Shown: positions 34,929 to 42,702 of the stretch, in pieces
How positions within the stretch are numbered: the first letter of the stretch is position 1
Layout: the number at the start of each line of letters is the position of its first letter
Origin: Paraburkholderia haematera
Lineage (GTDB): Bacteria > Pseudomonadota > Gammaproteobacteria > Burkholderiales > Burkholderiaceae
Assembly: GCF_905220975.1 (NCBI RefSeq)
Contig: NZ_CAJNBK010000004.1
Coordinates: forward strand, 337,209 to 401,208
Direction: 5' to 3'
Length of the DNA stretch: 64,000 nt
The notes under the pieces: model-generated
What the model was told of the DNA's origin: nothing
Databases searched by the model: none
What the model saw: only the letters and a program-made list of their open reading frames with translations
Position numbers and translations under genes: made by a program

Positions 34929-35777
34929 CTACGGCTTGGTGGCGAACGCCTTGTGCATGTCGGTGGCCGCGAGGAAGGCGGGCACTTCGCCGCCGCCTTC
35001 GAGAATCAGATTGCTGCCCGATGCATAAGCGGCGTGCGGCGAGGCGAGGAACAGGCACGCGGACGCAATGTCGCCGGGTTTCGCGAGCCGGCCGGCGGGA
35101 ATCGTCGCGGTGATGTTGTCGAGCGCGGCCGCGCCGTCCGCCGATGAGGACCCCATATGGCCGCTGGTGGCGGCTTCGGTTTCGACGAGACTCGGGCTCA
35201 CTGCGCACACGCGAACCTTGGGAGCCCATTCCACGGCGAGCGAGCGCACCGCATTCAGCAGGCCGGCTTTTGCCGCCCCATAGGCCGCTGTTCCCGGTGA
35301 CGCCCGCAAACCGCTCACGCTGCCGATGAACAGCAGAACGCCGCCTTCCGCCTGCTGTTGCATCAGCGCATTCGCACGTTGCGCGAGTTGGAGCGGCGCC
35401 AGCAGGTTCAGGCGGATGACGGCTTCGGTGAAGCGCGGCGAGGCCTGCGCGGCGAGCGCGAAGGGCGCACCGCCCGCGTTGTTGACGAGCACGTCAAGCC
35501 GGCCGGTTTCGCGTTCGATCCGCGCGAGCATGGCGTCGATTGTGTCGATGTCGCGTACGTCCGCGGCGATGAAACGTGGGGCGTTCTCAGGAAAAACCGC
35601 CTTCAGACCCTCTTGCGGATTTGTCTGCGAGTCCGCCGCTGCGCTCGCGGGCGGCGTGCGGCCGCAGACGTACACCGTTGCGCCCGCGTCGCCGAACGCT
35701 TGTGCGATGGCCGCACCGATCCCTTTGGTGCCGCCGGTCACCAGCACCACCTTGCCGCTGAAATCGAACCCGTTCAT
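34929..35777 (-). CDS. Short-chain dehydrogenase/reductase
   Basis: This 282-residue SDR has the cofactor motif TGGTKGIG, the NNAGG strand and the catalytic YGAAK preceded by GSVSG. A small extra loop near 45-60 (PPASAAADSQTNPQEG) separates strand 2 from the next helix. The C-terminal block LILEGGGEVPAFL is typical of the superfamily. The ATG at 35777 follows GGAGAAAACG; the open frame continues 126 codons upstream through repeat DNA and is not used. It lies between hsaD (divergent) and the DUF1302 gene. A hydroxysteroid dehydrogenase role is likely but the position is unknown. Confidence 0.78.
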   Translation of the reverse strand: MNGFDFSGKVVLVTGGTKGIGAAIAQAFGDAGATVYVCGRTPPASAAADSQTNPQEGLKAVFPENAPRFIAADVRDIDTIDAMLARIERETGRLDVLVNNAGGAPFALAAQASPRFTEAVIRLNLLAPLQLAQRANALMQQQAEGGVLLFIGSVSGLRASPGTAAYGAAKAGLLNAVRSLAVEWAPKVRVCAVSPSLVETEAATSGHMGSSSADGAAALDNITATIPAGRLAKPGDIASACLFLASPHAAYASGSNLILEGGGEVPAFLAATDMHKAFATKP

Positions 35778-35954
35778 TGCCGTTTTCTCCGTTCGTTCAT
35801 GTGGGGCCGATGGTAGGAGAAATGCGGCGCTGCCTCGTAGTCTGAAAAGACGATGTTCCGCGGTGGATTCGAAGGGATGATGTTTTCGCTGGCGACCCTC
35901 GCACAATCTGCCGCGCCGAAGAGCGCGGCGCGAGGCAGTGACCAACTTGCATGG

Positions 35955-36040
35955 GGCAGGAGTAAGCGCTGAAGCGCTAACTCCTGCCGACTCGCAATTT
36001 GCATGGGGCAGGAGTAAGCGCTGAAGCGCTAACTCCTGCC
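35955..36040 (+). repeat. Two palindromic hairpin elements upstream of hsaD
   Basis: Two near-identical units (35955-35988 and 36007-36040) have arms GGCAGGAGT and ACTCCTGCC around an AAGCGCTGAAGCGCTA core. Each is preceded by TGCATGG. They belong to the same family as 22121-22262 but with a different, still complementary, arm sequence. The second ends 20 bases before the hsaD start, directly upstream of GGAGACAAG. Confidence 0.88.
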
Positions 36041-36060
36041 GACACCGGAGACAAGCGCGC

Positions 36061-36954
36061 ATGAATGCAACACCCACCGAGTCCCAACACGCCGATGCGC
36101 ACGCCAGGTCCGGCAACGCGCCTGCCGCTCTGCATGCACCCAAGGGGATTTTCACGGAAGTCCCTGGCGGCCTGACCCTGCATCACTTCGAAGCCGGCAG
36201 CGGCGCGCCCGTTGTGTTCATTCACGGCAGCGGGCCCGGCGCGAGCGGCTTCAGCAACTTCAAGCACAACTACCCGCAGTTCGCCGCCGCCGGTCATCGC
36301 GCGATCGTGGTCGATCTGCCGGGCTACGGCGCATCGTCGAAGCCCGCGGACGTGAACTACACGCTCGACTTCTTCGTCGACGCGTTGCGTGCGCAACTCA
36401 CCGCGAACGGCATCGGCCGGGCGACCCTGCTCGGCAATTCGCTCGGCGGCGCGATCGCGTTGCAATACGCGCTCGACTATCCCGACGACGTGGACAGCCT
36501 GATCATGATGGCCCCGGGCGGTGTCGAGGAGCGCGAGACCTACTTCAGGATGGAGGGCATCCAGAAGATGGTGTCGCTCTTCACGAACCGCCAGATGAAC
36601 CGCCTGACGATGCGGCAATTGCTCGAACTGCTGGTGTTCGATCGCAGCCTCGTCACGGATGCGCTGGTCGATGAGCGTCTCGCCGTGTGCGAACAGCAGC
36701 CGCCGGAAGTGCTGTCGACCATGCGCGTGCCCAACCTGACAGAACGGCTCGGTGAACTCAAATGTCCGGTGCTGGGATTCTGGGGCACGGACGACCGCTT
36801 CAATCCGGCCAGCGGCGCGATGCGTTTTCTCGAACATTGCGCCGATGCGCGCTTTGTTCTGATGAATCGCTGCGGACACTGGGTCATGGTCGAGCATCGG
36901 CGGTATTTCAATCGCGAATGTCTGGAATTTCTCGCGGAACGGCGCGCCGCTTGA
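36061..36954 (+). CDS. hsaD: 4,9-DSHA hydrolase, alpha/beta-hydrolase fold (HsaD/TesD)
   Basis: This 297-residue C-C bond hydrolase cleaves the meta-ring-cleavage product 4,9-DSHA to HIP (DOHNAA) and 2-hydroxyhexadienoate. The catalytic triad is visible: Ser127 in GNSLGGA, Asp near 244-245 in WGTDDRFNP, and His273 in RCGHWVMVEH. The oxyanion motif IHGSGPGASG sits at about 54-63. An extra ~30 N-terminal residues precede the fold. The Shine-Dalgarno GGAGACAA lies behind two hairpin repeats. A BphD-like enzyme for other aromatics is the alternative. The gene heads an operon with an SDR and ketosteroid isomerase. Confidence 0.87.
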   Translation: MNATPTESQHADAHARSGNAPAALHAPKGIFTEVPGGLTLHHFEAGSGAPVVFIHGSGPGASGFSNFKHNYPQFAAAGHRAIVVDLPGYGASSKPADVNYTLDFFVDALRAQLTANGIGRATLLGNSLGGAIALQYALDYPDDVDSLIMMAPGGVEERETYFRMEGIQKMVSLFTNRQMNRLTMRQLLELLVFDRSLVTDALVDERLAVCEQQPPEVLSTMRVPNLTERLGELKCPVLGFWGTDDRFNPASGAMRFLEHCADARFVLMNRCGHWVMVEHRRYFNRECLEFLAERRAA

Positions 36955-37000
36955 GGCATGCTTTGGATGCGGCCTCGCGGGCGTGATTGGCATGATCGGT

Positions 37001-37027
37001 GTGACTCGTGTGACTCGTGTGACTCGT
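37001..37027 (+). repeat. Three 9-bp tandem repeats (GTGACTCGT)
   Basis: Three exact copies lie in the 140-base gap between hsaD and the next SDR. No function is apparent. Confidence 0.85.
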
Positions 37028-37094
37028 GCGCCCCGTGTGACCGGCTAAGAGCCTGGCGCCGCAGAAACCCCAACTACAACATGACGGAGACGCT

Positions 37095-37880
37095 ATGACA
37101 TTTCCCCATCAACTGTTCGACATGAGCGGCAAGGTGACCGCCATCACAGGCGGCGCGCGCGGCATCGGTGCGCAGACGGCCCGCACGCTGGCGGCGGCCG
37201 GTTCGGCGATCGCGGTGCTCGACGTACTGACGGAGCCGGGCGAGCAACTGGTCGCCGAGATCAACGAGTCGGGCGGCCGCGCGGCGTTCTGGAAGATGGA
37301 CGTCACGCAGGAGGACAACGTGCAGCGCGTGTTCGGCGAAATCGCCACGCGCTTTGGACGGCTCGACGCCCTGGTGAACAACGCCGGTATCGAAGGCGCG
37401 AATCTGCCCACGCACGAAATGACGCTGCAGCAATGGCAGAAAGTCATCGATGTGAATGTGACAGGCGTGTTTCTCTGCACCAAGTATGCGATTCCGCACA
37501 TGTTGGCGGCGGGAGGCGGTTCGATCGTGAATCTGTCTTCGATGTACGGGCTGGTCGGTGGGCCGGACGTGCCGGCGTATCACGCATCGAAGGGCGCGGT
37601 GCGATTGATGGCGAAGACCGAGGCGATGCTGTACGCCACGCAGAACATCCGCGCGAATTCCGTGCACCCCGGTTTTATCCGCACGCCGCTGCTGGAAGAG
37701 GCATTCGCCAAGCTCGGTGATCCGGAGCAGATTTTCGAGCATATGAAAACGCTCGTGCCGCTCGCGAAAATCGGCGATCCGCAGGATATCGCAGCAGGCA
37801 TTCTGTATCTGGTGTCGCCGGCCGGCCGTTATGTGACCGGCACGGAGCTGGTGATCGACGGCGGCTACACCGCACGTTAG
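37095..37880 (+). CDS. Short-chain dehydrogenase, probable hydroxysteroid dehydrogenase
   Basis: This 261-residue classical SDR has GGARGIG (about 19-25), NNAGIEGAN, the Ser of NLSSMYG and the catalytic YHASK, ending TGTELVIDGGYTAR. It lies between hsaD and the ketosteroid isomerase with GGAGACGCT before the start and eight bases to the next gene. The context suggests NAD(P)-dependent oxidation of a steroid hydroxyl such as C3alpha, C3beta or C7. The sequence does not allow the position or the stereochemistry to be assigned. Confidence 0.78.
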   Translation: MTFPHQLFDMSGKVTAITGGARGIGAQTARTLAAAGSAIAVLDVLTEPGEQLVAEINESGGRAAFWKMDVTQEDNVQRVFGEIATRFGRLDALVNNAGIEGANLPTHEMTLQQWQKVIDVNVTGVFLCTKYAIPHMLAAGGGSIVNLSSMYGLVGGPDVPAYHASKGAVRLMAKTEAMLYATQNIRANSVHPGFIRTPLLEEAFAKLGDPEQIFEHMKTLVPLAKIGDPQDIAAGILYLVSPAGRYVTGTELVIDGGYTAR

Positions 37881-37888
37881 GAGAGCAG

Positions 37889-38281
37889 ATGAATACCAGC
37901 GAAAACATGAAGGCCCGCCTCGTCGACTATATCGAGGCGTTCAACGCGGCCGACGCTTCACGCGTCGTCGCATTGTTCGCCGATAACGCGAGCGTGGAGG
38001 ACCCGGTCGGCACGCCCTTGAAAGAAGGCAAAAGCGAGATCGAAACGTTCTATACGTATGCGACGACGGTGGGCGCCCGGCTCGAACTGATGGCGCCGCC
38101 GCGCGGCTCGCACGGCAACAGCGCGTCGATCAGCTTTCGCGTGCATATCACGGGGCAGGACGGCCGGCCCGCGCACATCGACGTGACCGACGTCATGGAC
38201 TTCGACGCTGCCGGCAAGATTCTGCGCATGCGTGCGTACTGGGGCGCGGACGACTATCACGTGCTCGCGGACGCGAGCTGA
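37889..38281 (+). CDS. ksi: Steroid delta5-3-ketoisomerase (KSI)
   Basis: This 130-residue SnoaL/NTF2-fold protein moves the C5-C6 double bond of 3-keto-delta5-steroids into conjugation. The catalytic residues of the Comamonas enzyme are conserved at matching places: Tyr14 (LVDYIEAFN), Asp38 (VEDPVGTP) and Asp101 (VTDVMDFD, aligned with Asp99). The N-terminus MNTSENM also resembles the Comamonas protein. AGGAGAGC lies just before the ATG. This is among the most specific steroid markers in the window. Confidence 0.9.
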   Translation: MNTSENMKARLVDYIEAFNAADASRVVALFADNASVEDPVGTPLKEGKSEIETFYTYATTVGARLELMAPPRGSHGNSASISFRVHITGQDGRPAHIDVTDVMDFDAAGKILRMRAYWGADDYHVLADAS

Positions 38282-38298
38282 ACCGGGACGGCGGGGCG

Positions 38299-38826
38299 AT
38301 GGCGCTCTACTAGTTCAACGGCAAGCGGCCGCGCGTCGATCCGTCAGCGTACGTTCATCCGAGCGCTGTGCTGATCGGCGACGTGACGGTGGGCGCCTGC
38401 TGTTACATCGGGCCGCATGCGAGCCTGCGCGGGGATTTCGGCTCGGTGGTGGTGGAGCGCGGCAGCAACGTGCAGGATAGTTGCGTATTGCACACCGGCG
38501 TGGCGAACGCGTGCCGGCTTGGTGTCGACAGTCATGTCGGGCACAGCGCGATCATTCACGGCGCGACCCTGGAACCGAACACGATGGTCGGCATGCATGC
38601 CGTCGTGATGGACGGCGTCGTGCTCGGCGTGGCGAGCATCGTGGCCGCTTGCGCGTTCGTCAAGAAAGACTGGCGGGTGCCCGCGGGCGTACTGGTGGCC
38701 GGGGTGCCGGGGCGCGTGGTGCGTACCCTGAGCGAAGAAGAGATCGCGGCGAAATCGTCCGGAACCCGGCTTTACCAGCAACTCGCGGCGGATTGCCTGC
38801 GCACCATGCGCAGCGTTGAGGGTTGA
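38299..38826 (+). pseudogene. Gamma-carbonic-anhydrase-like hexapeptide protein with in-frame amber codon
   Basis: From ATG 38299 the frame reads MALY, then TAG at 38311-38313, then FNGKRPRVDPSAYVHPSAVLIGD and a normal left-handed beta-helix protein of the gamma-CA/PaaY/CaiE group. Hexapeptide repeats and metal-type histidines (HTGVAN, DSHVGHSAIIHG) are intact to the stop at 38826. Relatives usually have Glu at the amber position, so a single G-to-T change (GAG to TAG) explains it. Re-initiation at GTG 38368 would give a 152-residue product lacking about 23 residues. It may be inactive, weakly suppressed, or a sequencing error. It follows ksi by 17 bases. Confidence 0.75.
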
Positions 38827-38868
38827 CGCCGCGCATTGGGTGGCATTAGTGCGGCGCCAAGGTTCAAA

Positions 38869-38905
38869 CGCTGCGGCCGGTTCGACAAGCGTGCCGGCCG
38901 CAGCG
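38869..38905. terminator. Bidirectional terminator hairpin between convergent genes
   Basis: CGCTGCGGCCGG (38869-38880) pairs perfectly with CCGGCCGCAGCG (38894-38905) around a 13-base loop. CTCTTTCC follows on the + strand and TTTGAACC on the - strand. It separates the hsaD-ksi operon from the convergent LuxR-type gene. Confidence 0.8.
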
Positions 38906-38921
38906 CTCTTTCCTACCTTTG

Positions 38922-39923
38922 CTACGTCACATACCCCTGCGCCACATTGATCAGCTGCACGCGATTGCGCACGTTGAACAACTGCCGCAGGCGCCGCAAG
39001 TGGTAGTCGACGTTATGCGGCGACAGCCCGAGGAAGTAGGCAATTTCCTTGTCGCGCTGCCCTTGCACGACTGCTTTCAGCACCGCATGCTGCAAATCGC
39101 TCAGCGGGACGCGTTGCTGCTGCGCGGGCGCGATTCCGATCACGCTTTTCGCGTGCGTCCAGATGAATTCGTGGATCGTGTGCGCGAACATCAGCGTTTC
39201 GGCCACGATCGACTCCGTCATCCAGCGCGGGTTGCCGATCTCCGAGTTGAAGCACAGGCTCGCGCTCAGTTCCGGCTCGGGCAGCGGCATCTGCGTGAGG
39301 ATCCCGCTTTTACGGCCGGTGGCCTCCAGCAAGTCGATCAGCCCACCGAGCCGCTCGCTGCGCATCTGCGCGCGCGGCTGGTCCGCTCGCATGTCGGCGG
39401 TATTCCAGAGGAACGGCATACCAGTCGGCGACGCCAGCGCAACGCGCGGATCGAGCTCGAAATAACGCTCGCGGAAATAGCGCGTGAGCCATGTCTGCGA
39501 CTCGTAGCTGGTCAGCACGAACATCGTTTTGTGATGCGCGGTGGTGCGCGTGGCCGAATAGCTGAACGAGTCGAAGCCGAGTTGCCTGATGCGCCGCCGC
39601 ACGAATTCGATGCGGTCCTGCGCGCTGCCAAATCGCACCAGCGGACTGATTATCGGTGCGGCTCGCCGCGCGGCGGGCGAAGGCGTGCCAATCTCCTCCT
39701 CGGTGAAGAGCGTGAGGAAACCTGCGGGCGCCACGCCTGATGCGGGGCGGGCGGATGCCCTGGATGCTTCAGCCGCGTGGGCTGATTTCTCGGGTTGCCG
39801 CGTGCCGGCCGGGTAAACCGGTTGTGCGGTAACCGCTGAGTTGTAAGCCGCCGACACGTGGCTGGCTTCGCCTTGCGGCGAGCCGGTCAGCCAATGCGGC
39901 AGCGTATCGCATTCGTGTTCCAT
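38922..39923 (-). CDS. LuxR-type regulator with autoinducer-binding-like domain (TesR/TeiR-like candidate)
   Basis: This 333-residue regulator has a variable N-terminal ~85 residues, an autoinducer-binding-like central domain (about 90-245) and a C-terminal LuxR HTH: LSDLQHAVLKAVVQGQRDKE, then IAYFLGLSPHNVDYHLRRL. The Comamonas steroid regulator TeiR/TesR is also LuxR-type. This gene directly follows the steroid operons, so it is a good candidate for their activator with a steroid ligand. ATG 39923 follows GGAG with a 10-base gap; a TTG at 39965 is in frame. It is divergent from an AraC gene. The steroid link is inference. Confidence 0.78.
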   Translation of the reverse strand: MEHECDTLPHWLTGSPQGEASHVSAAYNSAVTAQPVYPAGTRQPEKSAHAAEASRASARPASGVAPAGFLTLFTEEEIGTPSPAARRAAPIISPLVRFGSAQDRIEFVRRRIRQLGFDSFSYSATRTTAHHKTMFVLTSYESQTWLTRYFRERYFELDPRVALASPTGMPFLWNTADMRADQPRAQMRSERLGGLIDLLEATGRKSGILTQMPLPEPELSASLCFNSEIGNPRWMTESIVAETLMFAHTIHEFIWTHAKSVIGIAPAQQQRVPLSDLQHAVLKAVVQGQRDKEIAYFLGLSPHNVDYHLRRLRQLFNVRNRVQLINVAQGYVT

Positions 39924-40116
39924 GAAACGGTAGCTCCAGCGTTCGAAACGCGTGAAAGACGACAACCTGGATGATTAACTATTTCCAAATATTACGGTAG
40001 CCGGTTCCTTGCTATCATTTTTGAGATCTTGCGCTGACCTCTAGTCGACCAAACCGGCGATACGGGTGTGGCAGGGTTTGCTCATGTGCATACGGGACCT
40101 CCCAGGAAGAGACGTG
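39924..40116. promoter_or_regulatory. Divergent intergenic region between LuxR-type and AraC-type genes
   Basis: These 193 bases include a distinctly AT-rich segment (about 39970-40025, with AACTATTTCCAAATATTACGG) between two divergent regulators. Promoters for both genes are expected here. I cannot assign -35/-10 boxes with confidence. Confidence 0.5.
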
Positions 40117-41028
40117 ATGGCAAAAATTCCAAGGCTGACAACGACGCTTGCGTACGACCGCTATATGGCGGGCCAGAAACTGGTGTCGAGCGTGGATCGC
40201 CCGTGGCGGCACCTGGTGCTGCGCTCGTACCTCGAACCGGACGAGCAGGAACTGCTGGAGGCACCTGGCCTGCAGGACGTCACGCTGATGACGCTCGGCA
40301 GCGGCGCCGAGCACCTCGAGCGCAACCTGAACGGACGCTGGGAAAGCGCCGACCTGCGCGTGGGCGACGTCTGGTTCGTGCCGCCCGTGCCGATCGCGTG
40401 GCGCTGGCGTTCGATCAGCGATGAGCCGCTGTCGACCGTCCATTTGCACCTGGAGCGCAGCCTGATCGACAGCGTAGCCGACCAGATGGAGCTGGGCGGC
40501 TCACGCGAACTGTCGCTTGGCGACGCGATGCAGTTTCATGATCCACTGATCGCCGCGATGCTCGGCGCCTTGCATCGCGCCGCGGGCGACCCTGCCGACT
40601 CGCGGCTGTATGTCGACGCGCTGGCTCACGCGCTCGCCGCTCATCTGTTGCAACATTACTCGCGCGACGCTCACGCCGAGGCCGGCCTGCCGCCGCAGCC
40701 GGAGCGCCTGGTGCCGCGCCGCATCCGCCGTGTAACCGATTACATTCGCGCCAATCTTGCCGCCGATCTGGCCATTGGCGAACTGGCCGCGCAGGCCGGG
40801 TTAAGCAGCTTTCATTTTGCTCGTGTGTTTCGCCGCGAGACCGGTGAAACACCTCATCAGTTTGTTACGCGCTTGCGGCTCGAGGAGGCTGCGAGGCTGT
40901 TGCGGGCCACCGATCAGCCGGTGCTGCAAATCGCGATCGCGGTTGGTTTCGAGAACGCCAGTCATTTCTCCGTGCAGTTCAAGCGTGGCTACGGCGTGAC
41001 GCCGCTTGCCTACCGGCTGCGCGGCTGA
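40117..41028 (+). CDS. AraC-family transcriptional regulator
   Basis: This 303-residue protein has an N-terminal sensing domain without a recognisable family signature and a C-terminal AraC double HTH from about 205: RRVTDYIRANLAADLAIGEL, then AAQAGLSSFHFARVFRRETG. The PHQFVTRLRLEEAARLL and IAIAVGFENASHFSVQFKR motifs are complete. ATG 40117 follows AGGAAGAGAC; ATG 40084 is in frame upstream. It is transcribed away from the LuxR-type gene and could act on either side. Its ligand is unknown. Confidence 0.82.
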   Translation: MAKIPRLTTTLAYDRYMAGQKLVSSVDRPWRHLVLRSYLEPDEQELLEAPGLQDVTLMTLGSGAEHLERNLNGRWESADLRVGDVWFVPPVPIAWRWRSISDEPLSTVHLHLERSLIDSVADQMELGGSRELSLGDAMQFHDPLIAAMLGALHRAAGDPADSRLYVDALAHALAAHLLQHYSRDAHAEAGLPPQPERLVPRRIRRVTDYIRANLAADLAIGELAAQAGLSSFHFARVFRRETGETPHQFVTRLRLEEAARLLRATDQPVLQIAIAVGFENASHFSVQFKRGYGVTPLAYRLRG

Positions 41029-41651
41029 GAGTCGGGTTGCGCGGGCGGGATCGTGTGAGCGGCTCGTCGGCGTCCGACACCCGAGCAGCAGGCCGACGAT
41101 TGACGGCACGCGGGCGGCTCGCCTGTCGTGATACGTTGTGCTGCTGTTGCTGTGCTGCACGGGGATGTCCGGTCGCCGCATGGCACAGCGCAGCGTGACC
41201 CGCTGCGGTGGATCATCGAGGGCAAGGGTCAATGAATCGCCAAAACGGCAATCACGCACTTTTCGCAGTTTGCTGCGCATTGCGCGGCTTGCAAACTACG
41301 AACTTTCGTGGCGTTGCTGGAGATGGATCTGGCATGGGCGTGCCTTGATGCTGTTCCGTCCAGTCCTGGACCCTTCGGGTTCAATATGTGGTACGCGTGA
41401 AGCCGCCTGCAACCGTTGTGCCTGCTGGGTTGCGATGGGTGGCAGCGATTCGCGCCGGGGCGCCATGAGCTGGCGGCGCCCTGCACGTTGTGCAGTGGTC
41501 GCCGCCACTGGTTCAACTGGCCTGACCAGATGTACCGCAACTGTATCTGTCGAAGCATTGCATCGGCCGACAGAATGATGCGCCTGCAGCCTCGCCCCAG
41601 CCGGCGTCTGACCGACCTTTCCATTCAACCCGTCACACCGGATACCTAGCG
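41029..41651. other. Gene-poor spacer with one weak small ORF
   Basis: No well-supported gene is seen. A frame at 41416-41649 (+, TTG start, 77 aa) contains APCTLCSGRRHWFNW and NCICRS, a cysteine pattern that could be a small zinc-binding protein. It lacks a Shine-Dalgarno and an in-frame stop precedes it closely, so I do not annotate it as a gene. Confidence 0.5.
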
Positions 41652-42077
41652 ATGACCCGACTCCGAATCACCTCCTGCGGCCACGTCTTTACCGCCGAAA
41701 CTCATCCTGACGCGCCGCAAACGGTGGCCGCCTTTCTGAAACTCCTGCCGTACCGTCAGAAGATCATCCACGTGCGCTGGAGCGGCGAGGGCTGCTGGGT
41801 TCCGCTTGGCGACTTCAAACTTGAAAACGATGGTGTGACGGTCGGCTTCGAGAATCACACGAGCCATCCGTCGGTTGGCGACATCCTGTTTTACCCGGGT
41901 GGCTACAGCGAGACCGAGATCATTCTTGCGTACGGTTCGTGCTGCTTCGCGAGCAAGATGGGCCAGCTGGCGGGTAATCACTTCCTGACCATCGTCGAAG
42001 GCAAGGAAAAGCTGCGCGAACTCGGCACCAAGGTGCTGTGGGAAGGCGCGCAAGACGTGCTGTTCGAGAAGATCTGA
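41652..42077 (+). CDS. DUF3830 (cyclophilin-like) family protein
   Basis: This 141-residue protein has no signal peptide. It is recognisable as DUF3830 by the pattern TAAFLKLLPY-like N-terminal half (VAAFLKLLPYRQKIIHVRWS), a central HPSVGDILFYPGGYSETEI and YGSCCFASKMGQLAGNHF. The family has a cyclophilin-like barrel and no established activity. It stands alone between the AraC gene and the autotransporter. The frame has normal GC-rich codon use, unlike the AT-rich DNA that follows. Confidence 0.75.
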   Translation: MTRLRITSCGHVFTAETHPDAPQTVAAFLKLLPYRQKIIHVRWSGEGCWVPLGDFKLENDGVTVGFENHTSHPSVGDILFYPGGYSETEIILAYGSCCFASKMGQLAGNHFLTIVEGKEKLRELGTKVLWEGAQDVLFEKI

Positions 42078-42235
42078 AGTTCTTCGATGAACTGATGGCG
42101 TCGTGCCGGCCCGCGATCGAAGCGAATGGGCGGCGCCTCGGCAAATAGTTGTGTCTACCTCGGCGAGCGGCATCAGACCGCTTGCTGACTTGTCTCGTTC
42201 AATGCCCGTGGCTCGCACGGCGCTGCGTCATGTCA

Positions 42236-42275
42236 CGTCACGTCACGTCACGTCACGTCACGTCACGTCACGTCA
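42236..42275 (+). repeat. CGTCA pentanucleotide microsatellite, eight exact copies
   Basis: Eight perfect CGTCA units are followed by CGTCC and preceded by TGTCA. The tract lies 430 bases upstream of a trimeric autotransporter adhesin start, outside any gene. Slippage here would not shift a frame but could alter promoter spacing. Confidence 0.92.
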
Positions 42276-42459
42276 CGTCCTTGGTTCAATACTCCTCCTC
42301 CTGGCTTAAGAAACGTTAAGAGCGTGTCTTAACGCCGCCTAAAAATATCCTGGTTTATCTAGGACGTTTGGCACTTTTCGTCCTAAACGCGGTATGTCGT
42401 TTTTCCTTATTCAAGCTAAAACATTGCTTTTAGGAGTTGTCGTATTCGCCATCGTGTAA

Positions 42460-42655
42460 GCGGACGGCAAACTAGGGGACTCGCGTTTGTCAGTCAGATA
42501 GTGCGGCGCATTCCTAAGTTTTTTGGCGTTTGCGTTACTTAGGTATATCCGATGCTTCCTGATCCGGCGACAAACTAGAGGCGGCGCGTTTGGTCAGTGA
42601 ACGTGGAGGGCATTCTTAAGTTTTTCTGTTTTTAGGTTAATTCTTTAGGATGTCT
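42460..42655 (+). repeat. Diverged direct duplication upstream of the adhesin
   Basis: Two copies (about 42460-42550 and 42563-42655) share GGCGACAAACTAG-like, GCGCGTTTGGTCAGT-like and GGCATTCTTAAGTTTTTC-like blocks in the same order. Identity is partial by eye. The second ends 45 bases before the start codon. Confidence 0.65.
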
Positions 42656-42702
42656 TAAGAAAAATCCTGGTGTCTGAATGTCGATAAAAATGATTGGGAG
42701 GA

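Larger units (their letters stand above)
42078..42702. other. Long 5' region of the autotransporter: microsatellite and duplicated AT-rich leader
   Basis: No gene is seen in these 625 bases. It holds a CGTCA microsatellite (42236-42275) and a diverged direct duplication (42460-42550 and 42563-42655). From about 42300 the DNA is much more AT-rich than the rest of the window. Confidence 0.75.

Noticed and set aside
35778..36155. N-terminal extension of the SDR at 34929-35777 through the hairpin repeats
   Set aside because: Homology and Shine-Dalgarno support ATG 35777. The extension reads repeat DNA and overlaps hsaD in antisense.
41138..41578. 146-codon + strand frame in the spacer after the AraC gene
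   Set aside because: Cys/Arg/Trp-rich composition, no Shine-Dalgarno, and a competing - strand frame of equal length.
42236..42280. CGTCA tract considered as a CRISPR or iteron array
   Set aside because: The 5-base unit has no spacers and no nearby cas or replication gene; it is a microsatellite.
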